Origin: Tenacibaculum sp.
GTDB lineage: Bacteria > Bacteroidota > Bacteroidia > Flavobacteriales > Flavobacteriaceae
Direction of reading: 5' to 3'
Assembly (NCBI GenBank): GCA_022448525.1
Contig: JAKVCX010000005.1
Location: 263,540-327,539, forward strand
DNA length: 64,000 nucleotides
Part shown: positions 1-9,463 of the stretch, piece after piece
How the letters are laid out: the number at the start of each line of letters is the position of its first letter
Numbering within the stretch: position 1 is the first letter of the stretch
Made by a program: the position numbers and the translations under genes
The notes under the pieces: model-generated
The model's database searches: none
What the model was told of the DNA's origin: nothing
The model's input: only the letters and a program-made list of their open reading frames with translations

Positions 1-888
1 TATTGGAACAATCCACTGTGCTTGTGCATGAGTACTGAATGTGCTGATAAAAAAGAAGCAAATAAATCCTATAACTAAGAAGTTCAGAGCTTTCTGAAAT
101 GAATCTGTGTTTTTAATATTCTTAAAAAAAGATTTATATACAATAGGAAATGTGAAACCTATAATTGCAATAGTGTTGATTATGTGCATATAGGTATCTC
201 TAAATTTATACACTGTATTTTCTTTTCTTTCAAATAAATGATACTTAAAAGAAGGAAAGTCGTTTTCAATTTGCCAATATAAATGTGGGGAAAATAAAGC
301 AATAGTTAGTAATGTAGTTAACCAAATTTTCCCATCAAGTAAAACTTTTAAGTTTGATAATAATACGAAACCAATAACTAAAATAGCTTGATATTTACTA
401 TACATCATACAAGCCATTGATAAGGCAAGTATTAAGTAGCTTATAGTTGATTTTTCTTTTAAGTATTTTTGATATCCAAATAAAAATAATGCTGTAAAAA
501 ACATTAACGGTGTATCAGGAACTGTTATAAAACCATACACATTGAATAACGAAGTGGTTAATGTTAAAAGAATAAATAACCATTTATAATTTAGCTTTTT
601 TGGATGATCAATTAAAAGCCAAACAAAATAAAATGTCAGAGGTAATGTAATTGAAGAGAAAAAACGAACACTTAATTCCCCTGAAGCAAAGATAAATTTA
701 GAAATAGAAATCCAAACTGCAACCATTGGAGGGTGATCGAAATATCCCCAATTTAATTCATTACTATAAGTCCAGTAATAAGCTTCGTCAGACAATAATT
801 CTGTAAAATAACCTTGTGTTAGGTTGACTATAAATAAAACAAAAAAGAATACTAATAATAAGTATTTCGATTGTAGGAGTGATTTCAT
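1..888 (-). CDS. ArnT/PMT-like (GT39-type) membrane glycosyltransferase, C-terminus cut off by window edge
   Basis: An open frame runs leftward from an ATG at 886-888 to the edge of the window without a stop (296 codons seen). The product starts MKSLLQSKYLLLVFFFVLF and has many hydrophobic segments. Near the N-terminus it has LLSDEAYYWTYS followed by WGYFDHPPM, the acidic luminal motif typical of ArnT and other PMT_2/GT39 glycosyltransferases, which move a sugar from a polyprenyl phosphate carrier onto a periplasmic acceptor. A later QAQW stretch at the cut edge also fits this family. The acceptor (lipid A, protein or glycan) cannot be told from the sequence. The family call is firm; the substrate is not. 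Confidence 0.8.
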   Translation of the reverse strand, partial: MKSLLQSKYLLLVFFFVLFIVNLTQGYFTELLSDEAYYWTYSNELNWGYFDHPPMVAVWISISKFIFASGELSVRFFSSITLPLTFYFVWLLIDHPKKLNYKWLFILLTLTTSLFNVYGFITVPDTPLMFFTALFLFGYQKYLKEKSTISYLILALSMACMMYSKYQAILVIGFVLLSNLKVLLDGKIWLTTLLTIALFSPHLYWQIENDFPSFKYHLFERKENTVYKFRDTYMHIINTIAIIGFTFPIVYKSFFKNIKNTDSFQKALNFLVIGFICFFFISTFSTHAQAQWIVPI

Positions 889-944
889 AATTGCAAAACT
901 AAACAATTCGATTTAGCTTTTTAATTAGTTTCTCCTAAAAGAGC

Positions 945-1904
945 CTAAAATCCCAAACTATCTCTAAGGTGACTATCTTTGTTTTTGTTCTTATTCCAGT
1001 AGTCAATTTTTATAGATCTAATAAGTTTAGCAGTGGTAGTTAAACTTTTTCTTTGATTTCCATAACCACTCTTATAACTCTCTGTCCAATCTAAAACTTT
1101 GTGAGGAAATTGCGCTTCAAATGTAACTGATAATGTTCTGTTTAAAGTAGGGTACTCAATCACATATGTTTTTGAAGTATTGTTTGTGTTAGTTTTGATT
1201 TTAGCAATAGCTTCGTAAGTCTTGAATTCTTGATGCATTAAATTCAAGAAGGTTATACTAGGAATGATTTCTTGCTTTCCTTGAGGTAATAATTCTGGGT
1301 TGAGTCTTAATAGTGACCAAAGATCGTCTTCAAGAATATTTTTCTTTAGCTTTTTGCCTTTAAAAGAAGCTCCTTCAAAATAGGAGTTGTGATTAAATAT
1401 TAAGTCGGTTCGATTGGTCATTTCAGTATACATCATTCCACACCATTCTTGCATAGAGGAAGCTATTTTTAATGATGTATTGGTTTTCTCAAAAGGGAAA
1501 AAAGTACTGTTCATTATTGAGTACGGATAAATTCCAGTGTTGAACTTTTTTGTTGAGTTTAGTTTTAAAACAGAAATATTAGACTCTCTATTATAATCTG
1601 CTTTTGTGTTAGAAGATTTAGAAAATGGTTCTGTTACATAAATTAAAGAAGCCTTTCCTGAATGAATTTCACCGTATCTAATTTGATTTAATTCATAGCT
1701 TGAGATTTCAGCTTTTCCATCAAACCAATATTCTTTTGTTTGTGAGTTAACTTTTCGGTTCGAAAAATTTTCTTGAGTTTTGTCACTTCTTGTCTTCTTT
1801 GATCTTTCCATGGCGTTACTTTGACTACATGATTGAAGTAATGTAAGAGCAACAAAAGAAAAAAACAGTTTAGAAATAAGTTTGTAATCTTGAATGAATT
1901 TCAT
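945..1904 (-). CDS. Conserved lipoprotein of unknown function
   Basis: The 319-residue product begins with a signal peptide ending in a lipobox (LLQSC, Cys about residue 26), so it is probably anchored in the outer or inner membrane. The mature part has recognisable conserved-looking blocks (EYWFDGKAEISSYEL, GIYPYSIMNSTFFP, MQEWCGMMYTE, and a C-terminal HLRDSLGF) that I recall from many flavobacterial lipoproteins, but no function is known to me. It lies 84 bp downstream of clpC on the same strand, with the clpC terminator between them, so it probably has its own promoter. It contains no enzyme motif that I can identify. Confidence 0.8.
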   Translation of the reverse strand: MKFIQDYKLISKLFFSFVALTLLQSCSQSNAMERSKKTRSDKTQENFSNRKVNSQTKEYWFDGKAEISSYELNQIRYGEIHSGKASLIYVTEPFSKSSNTKADYNRESNISVLKLNSTKKFNTGIYPYSIMNSTFFPFEKTNTSLKIASSMQEWCGMMYTEMTNRTDLIFNHNSYFEGASFKGKKLKKNILEDDLWSLLRLNPELLPQGKQEIIPSITFLNLMHQEFKTYEAIAKIKTNTNNTSKTYVIEYPTLNRTLSVTFEAQFPHKVLDWTESYKSGYGNQRKSLTTTAKLIRSIKIDYWNKNKNKDSHLRDSLGF

Positions 1905-1954
1905 GCTGTATTTGATTTTAACTAGAGTGAAATGACTTTAAAAATAAAGTAATA

Positions 1955-1981
1955 AAAAACCCCGAGAGATTCTCAGGGTTT
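1955..1981 (-). terminator. Rho-independent terminator of clpC
   Basis: Read on the minus strand, an AAACCC-TGAGA stem pairs with TCTC-GGGGTTT (one mismatch, short loop) and is followed by a run of six T. It begins 7 bp after the clpC stop codon. Confidence 0.8.
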
Positions 1982-1988
1982 GTGTTAT

Positions 1989-4550
1989 TTATTCTTCATC
2001 GACTTCTGTTCGAGTCTCTGTAGGTTTTTCACCTTTTTCAATTTTAATGGTTAACTGTTTTGTTTCATCGTTAAGGTCCATAAAAATTGAATCTCCTTCG
2101 TTTAATTTTGAGTTTACAATTTCTTCTGCTAATGCATCTTCAATGTATTTTTGAATAGCTCTCTTTAAAGGTCTCGCTCCATATTGCTTATCAAAACCTT
2201 TGTCCGCGATATAATCTTTTGCTTTTTCTGTTAAGCTTAAATTGTATCCTAAATCAGAAATTCTATCAAGTAATTTTTTAAGCTCAATATCAATGATTTT
2301 ATGAATGTCTTCGCGCTCAAGTGAGTTGAAAATAATTACATCATCAATACGGTTTAAAAATTCTGGAGCAAAAGATTTCTTTAAAGCACTTTCTATAATT
2401 CCTCGTGCATTAGAATCTTCTTGTTCTTTCTTAGCTTGAGTTCCAAAACCAACACCGCCTCCGAAATCTTTTAATTTACGAACACCAATATTTGATGTCA
2501 TGATAATCACCGTATTTCTAAAGTCAATTTTTCTACCTAAACTATCAGTAACATGTCCATCATCTAAAATTTGTAGTAGCATATTGAAAACGTCTGGATG
2601 AGCCTTTTCGATCTCGTCTAAAAGAACTACTGAATAAGGCTTACGACGAACTTTTTCGGTCAACTGTCCACCTTCTTCATAACCAACATATCCTGGAGGT
2701 GCTCCAATTAATCTTGAGATGGCAAATTTTTCCATGTATTCACTCATGTCAATTCTGATTAAAGATTCGTCAGAATCAAACAATTCTCGAGCTAATACTT
2801 TTGCTAATTGGGTTTTACCAACACCTGTTGATCCTAAGAAAATAAAAGAACCAATTGGTTTGTTTGGATCTTTTAAACCAACTCTATTACGTTGAATTGC
2901 TTTTACTACTTTGGTAACAGCTTCGTCTTGACCAATAACTTTTCCTTGAATCATGCTTGGAAGTTCCGCTAGTCTGTGACTTTCTGCTTCAGCGACTCTA
3001 TTTACAGGGATTCCAGTCATCATTGAAACTACTTCTGCTACATTATCTTCCGTAACAGTTTCTCTATGAAGTTTAGAATCTTCTTCCCATTGATTTTGAG
3101 CTGAATCTAATGCTGCTTCTAAGTTCTTTTCATCGTCACGTAGTTTAGCTGCTTCCTCATATTTTTGTCCGCTAACCGCTTTTGTTTTACGTTCTCTAAT
3201 CTCTTCAAGTTTGGATTCTAATTCCAAGATTTGTTGAGGAACTACGATGTTAGTAATGTGAATTCGTGATCCAGCTTCATCTAAAGCATCAATTGCTTTG
3301 TCTGGAAGAAAACGATCCGTCATGTATCGGTTAGTTAATTTTACACATGCCTCAATAGCTTCATCGGTAAATTCAACATTATGATGTGCTTCGTATTTTC
3401 CTTTGATGTTATGTAAAATCTGAACTGTTTCTTCAACAGTTGTAGGATCTACCATTACCTTTTGAAAACGACGTTCTAAAGCACCGTCTTTTTCGATATT
3501 TGTTCTGTATTCGTCTAAAGTTGTTGCGCCAATACATTGAATTTCACCACGAGCAAGTGCTGGTTTCAACATGTTAGATGCATCTAAAGAACCTGTTGCA
3601 CCTCCTGCACCAACAATTGTATGAATTTCGTCAATGAAAAGAATGATATCGTCATTCTTTTCTAACTCATTCATTAATGCTTTCATTCTTTCTTCGAATT
3701 GACCTCTATACTTTGTTCCCGCAACTAAACTGGCTAAGTCAAGAGAAATAATTCTTTTGTCAAAAAGTATTCTTGAAACTTTTCTGTTTACAATTCTTAA
3801 AGCTAACCCTTCTGCAATTGCAGATTTACCAACTCCAGGTTCACCAATAAGCATCGGGTTGTTTTTCTTTCTTCTACTTAAGATTTGAGAAACACGTTCT
3901 ATTTCCTTTAATCTTCCAACTACAGGATCAAGCTTCCCGTTTTCAGCTAAAGCAGTTAAATCTCTACCGAAGTTATCTAAAACAGGTGTTTTTGATTTTT
4001 TATTGGCTTTGCTTCTTTGAGAAGATTGTTGTTGGCCGTAAGGTCCAGATTTTTCTTCAGCAAATTCATCATCGTTAGCTTCCGCAATTGGATTGATGAT
4101 GCTGCCGCCGTCAATATTCAATTCTTTATATAAAGCTTTCGCTTGATCGTAGTCTACATCGTACTTCTGTAAAAGTTTTGTTGTAGGATCATTCTCATTT
4201 CTTAAAATACATAATAACAAATGAGCAGTGTCTATTGCGTCACTTTGGTATAATTTAGCTTCTAAAAATGTGGTTTTTATAGCTTTTTCGGCTTGACGGG
4301 TTAAGTGTAAATTTTTCTTTTGATTTGCTTCAATTAGAGATGAAGTAGGGTTTAATTTTTCTAATTTATTTCTAACTAAATCTAAATCTATATCAAAAGT
4401 GGTTAAAATTTCTATCGCTTTTCCGTCTCCCTTTCTTATTAAACCAAGTAGAAGATGCTCCGTTCCAATAAAGTCGTGCCCTAATCTTAAAGCCTCTTCC
4501 TTACTGAAAGTGATGACATCTCTTACGCCAGGTGAAAAATTTTCGTCCAT
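1989..4550 (-). CDS. clpC: ATP-dependent Clp protease ATP-binding subunit ClpC
   Basis: Hsp100/AAA+ unfoldase that feeds substrates to ClpP, with a role in protein quality control in the cytosol. I set the start at the ATG that gives MDENFSPGVRDVITFS (853 residues); an upstream ATG in the same frame adds 17 residues that do not look like ClpC. Domains in order: two Clp_N repeats (about 1-150), D1 AAA+ with Walker A GEPGVGKS and Walker B LFIDEIH, a UVR coiled-coil motif (QKYEEAAKLRDDE, about 430-460) that distinguishes ClpC from ClpB, D2 AAA+ with GSTGVGKT and a C-terminal ClpB_D2-small domain (GARPLKRAIQ). It is divergent from gyrA across a 300-bp spacer. Confidence 0.95.
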   Translation of the reverse strand: MDENFSPGVRDVITFSKEEALRLGHDFIGTEHLLLGLIRKGDGKAIEILTTFDIDLDLVRNKLEKLNPTSSLIEANQKKNLHLTRQAEKAIKTTFLEAKLYQSDAIDTAHLLLCILRNENDPTTKLLQKYDVDYDQAKALYKELNIDGGSIINPIAEANDDEFAEEKSGPYGQQQSSQRSKANKKSKTPVLDNFGRDLTALAENGKLDPVVGRLKEIERVSQILSRRKKNNPMLIGEPGVGKSAIAEGLALRIVNRKVSRILFDKRIISLDLASLVAGTKYRGQFEERMKALMNELEKNDDIILFIDEIHTIVGAGGATGSLDASNMLKPALARGEIQCIGATTLDEYRTNIEKDGALERRFQKVMVDPTTVEETVQILHNIKGKYEAHHNVEFTDEAIEACVKLTNRYMTDRFLPDKAIDALDEAGSRIHITNIVVPQQILELESKLEEIRERKTKAVSGQKYEEAAKLRDDEKNLEAALDSAQNQWEEDSKLHRETVTEDNVAEVVSMMTGIPVNRVAEAESHRLAELPSMIQGKVIGQDEAVTKVVKAIQRNRVGLKDPNKPIGSFIFLGSTGVGKTQLAKVLARELFDSDESLIRIDMSEYMEKFAISRLIGAPPGYVGYEEGGQLTEKVRRKPYSVVLLDEIEKAHPDVFNMLLQILDDGHVTDSLGRKIDFRNTVIIMTSNIGVRKLKDFGGGVGFGTQAKKEQEDSNARGIIESALKKSFAPEFLNRIDDVIIFNSLEREDIHKIIDIELKKLLDRISDLGYNLSLTEKAKDYIADKGFDKQYGARPLKRAIQKYIEDALAEEIVNSKLNEGDSIFMDLNDETKQLTIKIEKGEKPTETRTEVDEE

Positions 4551-4760
4551 ATATAATTTCTTTTGTTGTAAAGTTAATAAGAATTTTATTGAAAAATACA
4601 AAAACGGTGCCAGTAAAACAACACGACAAAAAGACAGTTTACATATTAAGTAGTAATATGTTAAAAAACCTTACAGGATTGTTGATAAGTTCAACAAAAA
4701 CGATTGAGTAAAAGTTTGGAAATAATTGGTAAAAGTCTATCTTGCACTGTTAGTAAAAAT

Positions 4761-4816
4761 AAATACAGCTTTGTATTTAAAAAAGTGAATTTTAATGCTG
4801 TAAAATTCACTTTTTT
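4761..4816. promoter_or_regulatory. Two tandem hairpins in the clpC-gyrA divergent spacer, just upstream of gyrA
   Basis: First hairpin: AAATACA / TGTATTT with a 4-nt loop (4761-4778). Second hairpin: a perfect 16-bp stem (4779-4794 with 4801-4816) with a 6-nt loop ATGCTG, ending in six T on the plus strand. The second arm ends 35 bp before the gyrA ATG. Because clpC and gyrA point away from each other, neither hairpin is needed as a gene-end terminator. The T-run makes a leader attenuator or terminator in the gyrA 5' region possible; a protein-binding palindrome is the other option. The rest of the 4551-4851 spacer shows no gene. Confidence 0.6.
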
Positions 4817-4851
4817 GACGAAATGAGTATTAATGATTTAAATTGAGATAT

Positions 4852-7341
4852 ATGGCAGACGGGGAAAAGTTAATTCCAATTAATATCGAAGAACAAATGA
4901 AATCCGCTTACATTGATTATTCAATGTCAGTAATTGTTTCGAGAGCTTTACCAGATGTAAGAGATGGTTTAAAGCCTGTACACAGAAGGGTTTTATATGG
5001 AATGCATGAATTAGGAATAAGATCAACAGGAGCATATAAAAAATCGGCTAGAGTAGTAGGAGAGGTGTTAGGTAAATATCACCCGCATGGAGATACTTCT
5101 GTATATGATTCTATGGTGCGTATGGCACAAAACTGGAGCATGCGTTACATGATGATCGATGGACAAGGAAACTTTGGTTCTGTTGATGGAGATAGCCCGG
5201 CAGCAATGCGTTATACGGAGGTTAGAATGCAGAAGATATCGGAAGAAATGTTGTCTGATATAGAGAAAGATACTGTAGATCACAAGTTAAACTTTGATGA
5301 TACATTGCACGAGCCAACTGTGTTACCTACTAGAATTCCAAACTTATTAGTTAATGGAGCTTCAGGTATTGCAGTGGGAATGGCAACAAATATGGCTCCA
5401 CATAACTTAACGGAAGTTATAAATGGAACCATTGCTTACATCGATAATCGTGATATCGAAATTGATGAGTTAATGCAACACATTAAAGCACCAGATTTTC
5501 CAACAGGAGGTATAATTTACGGTTATGACGGTGTAAGAGATGCTTTTCATACAGGACGTGGACGAATCGTTATGCGTGCAAAGGCTACGATTGAAGAAGT
5601 AAAAGGACGTGAATGTATTATAGTTACTGAAATACCTTACCAAGTTAATAAGGCAGAGATGATTAAGAAGACTGCAGATTTGGTAAATGATAAAAAATTA
5701 GAGGGTATTGCGAGTATTCGTGATGAGTCTGATAGAAAAGGAATGCGAATCGTATATGTTCTAAAGCGTGATGCTATTCCTAATATCGTATTAAATAAAT
5801 TATTCAAATACACTCAATTACAAACGTCTTTTAGTGTTAACAATATTGCACTTGTAAAGGGGCGTCCTCAGCAATTAAACTTAAAAGAGTTAATTCACTA
5901 TTTTGTAGATCATAGGCACGAAGTAATTGTAAGAAGAACTCAATATGAACTGAAGAAAGCGGAAGCTAGAGCTCATATTTTAGAAGGTTTAATTATTGCT
6001 TCTGATAATATAGACGAAGTAATTTCTATTATTAGAGGGTCTGCTAATGCAGATGAAGCTAGAGAAAGCTTGATGAAACGATTCGAGTTAACAGAGATTC
6101 AAGCTAAAGCAATTGTTGAAATGCGACTTCGTCAGTTAACAGGTCTGGAGCAAGATAAATTAAGAGCTGAGTATGATGAAATAATAAAGACGATTGCGGA
6201 CTTAAAGGATATTTTAGCTAACGAGCCAAGAAGATATCAAATCATCAAGGATGAGTTAGAGTTAATACGTGATAAGTACGGAGATGAACGTCGTTCAGTG
6301 ATTGAATATGCTGGTGGAGATATGAGAATCGAGGATATGATTCCAAACTCTAAAGTGGTTGTTACGATTTCTCACGCTGGATACGTTAAGAGAACAAATC
6401 TTGATGAATACAAAGTTCAGAATAGAGGAGGAAGAGGTCAAAAAGGAGTTACCACTCGTAATGAAGATTTCTTAGAGCATCTATTTGTTGGTACAAATCA
6501 CCAGCACATGCTATTCTTTACTCAAAAAGGAAAAGTGTTTTGGATGAGAGTGTTTGAAATTCCTGAAGGAGGTAAGAATACTAAAGGTAGAGCGATTCAA
6601 AACTTAATCAATATTGAGCAAGACGATAAAGTAAAAGCATTTTTAGTTACTGATGATTTAAAAGATGAAGATTATATCAATAATCATTATGTAATCATGG
6701 CAACTAAGAAGGGTAAAGTTAAAAAAACACCTTTAGAACAATATTCTAGACCAAGAGCTAATGGTATTAATGCCATTACTATTAAGGAAGGAGATGAGTT
6801 ATTAGAAGCTAAATTAACTACTGGAGACAGCCAAGTTATGTTAGCATTAAGATCTGGAAAAGCAATTCGTTTTGAGGAAGAGAAAACGAGGCCAATGGGT
6901 AGAACTGCTTCAGGAGTTAGAGGTATTACATTACAACATGAAGAAGATGAGGTTGTTGGAATGGTGTCGGTAAATGATATGGAAAGTAATATTTTAGTGG
7001 TTTCTGAAAAGGGTTATGGTAAACGATCTAAACTTGAAGATTATCGAATTACAAACCGTGGAGGAAAAGGTGTGAAAACATTGAATATCTCAGAAAAAAC
7101 CGGTAATTTGGTAGCCATAAAAAATGTGGATGATTCTAACGATTTAATGATCATCAATAAGTCAGGAATTACAATAAGAATGGCTGTTGAAGATTTAAGA
7201 GTTATGGGAAGAGCTACACAAGGTGTAAAACTTATCAATATTAAGAATAATGATAGTATTGCAGCAGTAGCGAAAGTGATGCATGAGGAAGAAGATGAAG
7301 AAAATGGCACGGAAATTGAAAACGAAACTAGTGTAAATTAA
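4852..7341 (+). CDS. gyrA: DNA gyrase subunit A
   Basis: Type IIA topoisomerase subunit that breaks and rejoins DNA for negative supercoiling, acting as A2B2 with GyrB. The start is at [14 protein letters not shown] (829 residues); a frame-extending ATG three codons upstream is less likely. The winged-helix breakage domain carries the catalytic tyrosine in AMRYTEVRM (Tyr121), and the quinolone region reads [10 protein letters not shown], so the position equal to E. coli Ser83 is Thr82. The C-terminal pinwheel domain starts with the GyrA box ([10 protein letters not shown], about residue 520), which argues for GyrA over ParC. The acidic tail is rich in Glu. The next gene follows after 33 bp and may be co-transcribed. 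Confidence 0.97.
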   Translation: MADGEKLIPINIEEQMKSAYIDYSMSVIVSRALPDVRDGLKPVHRRVLYGMHELGIRSTGAYKKSARVVGEVLGKYHPHGDTSVYDSMVRMAQNWSMRYMMIDGQGNFGSVDGDSPAAMRYTEVRMQKISEEMLSDIEKDTVDHKLNFDDTLHEPTVLPTRIPNLLVNGASGIAVGMATNMAPHNLTEVINGTIAYIDNRDIEIDELMQHIKAPDFPTGGIIYGYDGVRDAFHTGRGRIVMRAKATIEEVKGRECIIVTEIPYQVNKAEMIKKTADLVNDKKLEGIASIRDESDRKGMRIVYVLKRDAIPNIVLNKLFKYTQLQTSFSVNNIALVKGRPQQLNLKELIHYFVDHRHEVIVRRTQYELKKAEARAHILEGLIIASDNIDEVISIIRGSANADEARESLMKRFELTEIQAKAIVEMRLRQLTGLEQDKLRAEYDEIIKTIADLKDILANEPRRYQIIKDELELIRDKYGDERRSVIEYAGGDMRIEDMIPNSKVVVTISHAGYVKRTNLDEYKVQNRGGRGQKGVTTRNEDFLEHLFVGTNHQHMLFFTQKGKVFWMRVFEIPEGGKNTKGRAIQNLINIEQDDKVKAFLVTDDLKDEDYINNHYVIMATKKGKVKKTPLEQYSRPRANGINAITIKEGDELLEAKLTTGDSQVMLALRSGKAIRFEEEKTRPMGRTASGVRGITLQHEEDEVVGMVSVNDMESNILVVSEKGYGKRSKLEDYRITNRGGKGVKTLNISEKTGNLVAIKNVDDSNDLMIINKSGITIRMAVEDLRVMGRATQGVKLINIKNNDSIAAVAKVMHEEEDEENGTEIENETSVN

Positions 7342-7374
7342 GAATACATTATAAAATAACTAATATTAACTAAG

Positions 7375-8619
7375 ATGAGAAAACAAGTTTTAGCAATTTC
7401 TTTAGGTTTACTAACATTAGGTTCTTTTGCTCAAAAGAAAGAGCTTAAATCTATTGAGAAGGCACTTAAAAATAATGATTTTACTGGAGCTTTGACGATT
7501 GTAAATTCACTTGATGGTTCAATTGAAAGTGCAGATGATAAGTATAAATCAAAATATTACTTCTTAAAAGGGCAAGTTTTTGCTGGTAAGAAGGAGTATC
7601 AAAAAGCAGCGGATGCGTTCAACCAATTATTTGATTTTGAAAAGAAAATTGGAAAAGAGCGTTATTCTGGTGAGGCTAGACCGAAGTTAGATAAGTTAAT
7701 CCAATCAGTTTCTGAAAGAGCGGTTAATTTATATAACAAAGAGAAGAATTATGATGAGGCGTCAAAGTTCTTTTATTTAACTTATAAATTAAGTCCAAGA
7801 GATACTGCTTTTGCATACAATGCAGCAGTAAGTGCAACTCAAGCTAAGAACTATGATGCAGCAATTAATTATTATAAGGAATTAATCCAAATTGGTTATA
7901 CAGGTAAAGAAGTTCAATACTTCGCTATCAATAAAGCAACTGGTAAGGAAGAAAACTTAGGTAATAAAGTACAAAGAGATGCAATGGTTAAGTCAGGAAA
8001 ATATTCTACTCCAACGGAAAAAACAACTGAGGGTAGATCTGCAACAATCATTAAAAACTTTGGTTTAATTTTAAAAGAGCAAGGTAAAACGGATGAGGCT
8101 ATCGTTGCTATTTCTAAAGCTAGAAAAGCAAATCCAAAAGATTTAAACCTATTATTAAATGAAGCTCAATTGTATATCGAGTTAGGTAAAATGGATAAGT
8201 TTGGAGAATTAATGACAGAAGCTGTTTCGTTAGATCCAAATAACCCAACATTATATTATAACTTAGGTGTAGTAAACTTTAACCAAGGTAGAACAGAAGA
8301 AGCTGAAAAGTACTACAAGAAAGCAATTGAAATTAAGCCAGATTATGCTGATGCTTATATGAATTTATCAGTTGTAATTTTAGATAAGGAAAAAGCTATT
8401 GTAGAGGAAATGAATAAGAATTTATCAAACTTTAAGAAGTACGATGAATTAGCTCTTAAGCAAAAAGAAGTTTATAAAGAAGCTTTACCATATTTAGAAA
8501 AGGCTGATAGCTTAAATAGAAGCTTAGATACAGTTAAGTCTTTAATGAGTATCTACGAGGTTCTTGAAATGGAAGGAAAATCTAAAGAATTTAGAGACTT
8601 ATATAAGTCAATGAAATAA
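7375..8619 (+). CDS. Exported tetratricopeptide repeat protein
   Basis: The 414-residue product has a Sec signal peptide (MRKQVLAISLGLLTLGSFAQ, cleavage after the Ala before QKK), so it is probably periplasmic. The mature chain is a series of TPR motifs; the clearest is residues about 285-330 (PNNPTLYYNLGVVNFNQGR then AEKYYKKAIEIKPDYADAY). TPR arrays are scaffolds for protein contacts, so a partner is expected but not visible here. It follows gyrA at 33 bp with no terminator between them and ends in a strong terminator, so a gyrA-TPR transcript is likely. The specific function is unknown. Confidence 0.88.
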   Translation: MRKQVLAISLGLLTLGSFAQKKELKSIEKALKNNDFTGALTIVNSLDGSIESADDKYKSKYYFLKGQVFAGKKEYQKAADAFNQLFDFEKKIGKERYSGEARPKLDKLIQSVSERAVNLYNKEKNYDEASKFFYLTYKLSPRDTAFAYNAAVSATQAKNYDAAINYYKELIQIGYTGKEVQYFAINKATGKEENLGNKVQRDAMVKSGKYSTPTEKTTEGRSATIIKNFGLILKEQGKTDEAIVAISKARKANPKDLNLLLNEAQLYIELGKMDKFGELMTEAVSLDPNNPTLYYNLGVVNFNQGRTEEAEKYYKKAIEIKPDYADAYMNLSVVILDKEKAIVEEMNKNLSNFKKYDELALKQKEVYKEALPYLEKADSLNRSLDTVKSLMSIYEVLEMEGKSKEFRDLYKSMK

Positions 8620-8642
8620 TTCAAAGGAATTAATTAAAGAAT

Positions 8643-8677
8643 AAAAAAAGAGAAGCTATTTAGCTTCTCTTTTTTTT
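8643..8677. terminator. Bidirectional terminator between convergent TPR and NlpC/P60 genes
   Basis: A perfect stem (AAAAAAAGAGAAGCTA with TAGCTTCTCTTTTTTT) with a 2-nt loop, flanked by A- and T-runs so that it works in both directions. It overlaps the stop codon of the leftward gene. Confidence 0.9.
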
Positions 8678-9443
8678 ATATCATCTTTTTGATAACCCTT
8701 AATCGATGACTATGTTGTTGTGTGTCGATATTGTAAATACCGCTATGATCTAATTTGTCAATTCGGACTTTACCGTGAGCATGAATAATATTGTAATCAT
8801 TCATTATAATGCCAACATGTGTAATTATACCCTCATCATTATCGAAAAAAGCTAAATCTCCAGGTTCACATTCTTCAATAAAGCTTAATACTTCACCTTG
8901 AGTTGCCTGTTCCTTGGCATCTCTGAGTAATTTATGTCCACAAAGTTTGTATACAGTTTGCGTAAAACCTGAACAGTCAATTCCAAATGGTGTTTTTCCA
9001 CCCCACAGGTATGGAGAATTTAAAAATAAATAAGCTACTTCTACAATAGCATTTTTACTTAATTTTTGACCAACTGTCTTTCCCTCATATTTAAAAATTG
9101 AATCGTTAATTTGAAACGAATTCTCATTAAAAAATGGAAGACGAGCTCCAATCGGAATAGTAGTTAAATTGTTTTCGGAATCTGTAATAAAATCTATTAA
9201 TTCACCCGAAAAAATAGGCTCTTCTTTTTGAAGTTTTGTATATAAAGATTCTGTAATCTCTTCATATTGTTTATTATCAATAAAACCTTCGTAACCATCA
9301 AATGAAAGTTTTATTTTACTCCATTTTTTAGTTTTTTCTAAGATTTCAAAGTGTTCACCAAAAATTACTTGACTAACCATTTCTGAAGCATCACTAGCTT
9401 CTGAACGTAAGGGAACAATACTTAAATTACAAATTCCGAACAA
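8676..9443 (-). CDS. NlpC/P60 (C40) peptidoglycan endopeptidase with SH3-like domain
   Basis: A 255-residue protein with an N-terminal bacterial SH3-like region (about 1-65) and a C-terminal NlpC/P60 cysteine peptidase domain (about 130-255). The catalytic triad is visible: Cys157 in IDCSGF, His209 in ITHVGI and His221 in IIHAHG; YLWGGKTPFG just before the Cys is also typical. The family cuts the gamma-D-Glu to diamino acid bond of cell wall peptides, often in muropeptide recycling (YkfC type). No signal peptide is seen, which favours a cytoplasmic recycling enzyme, although a missed upstream start cannot be excluded. It sits 20 bp downstream of the thiolase on the same strand. Confidence 0.9.
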   Translation of the reverse strand: MFGICNLSIVPLRSEASDASEMVSQVIFGEHFEILEKTKKWSKIKLSFDGYEGFIDNKQYEEITESLYTKLQKEEPIFSGELIDFITDSENNLTTIPIGARLPFFNENSFQINDSIFKYEGKTVGQKLSKNAIVEVAYLFLNSPYLWGGKTPFGIDCSGFTQTVYKLCGHKLLRDAKEQATQGEVLSFIEECEPGDLAFFDNDEGIITHVGIIMNDYNIIHAHGKVRIDKLDHSGIYNIDTQQHSHRLRVIKKMI

Positions 9444-9463
9444 ACAATAATGTTTTTAATTGA

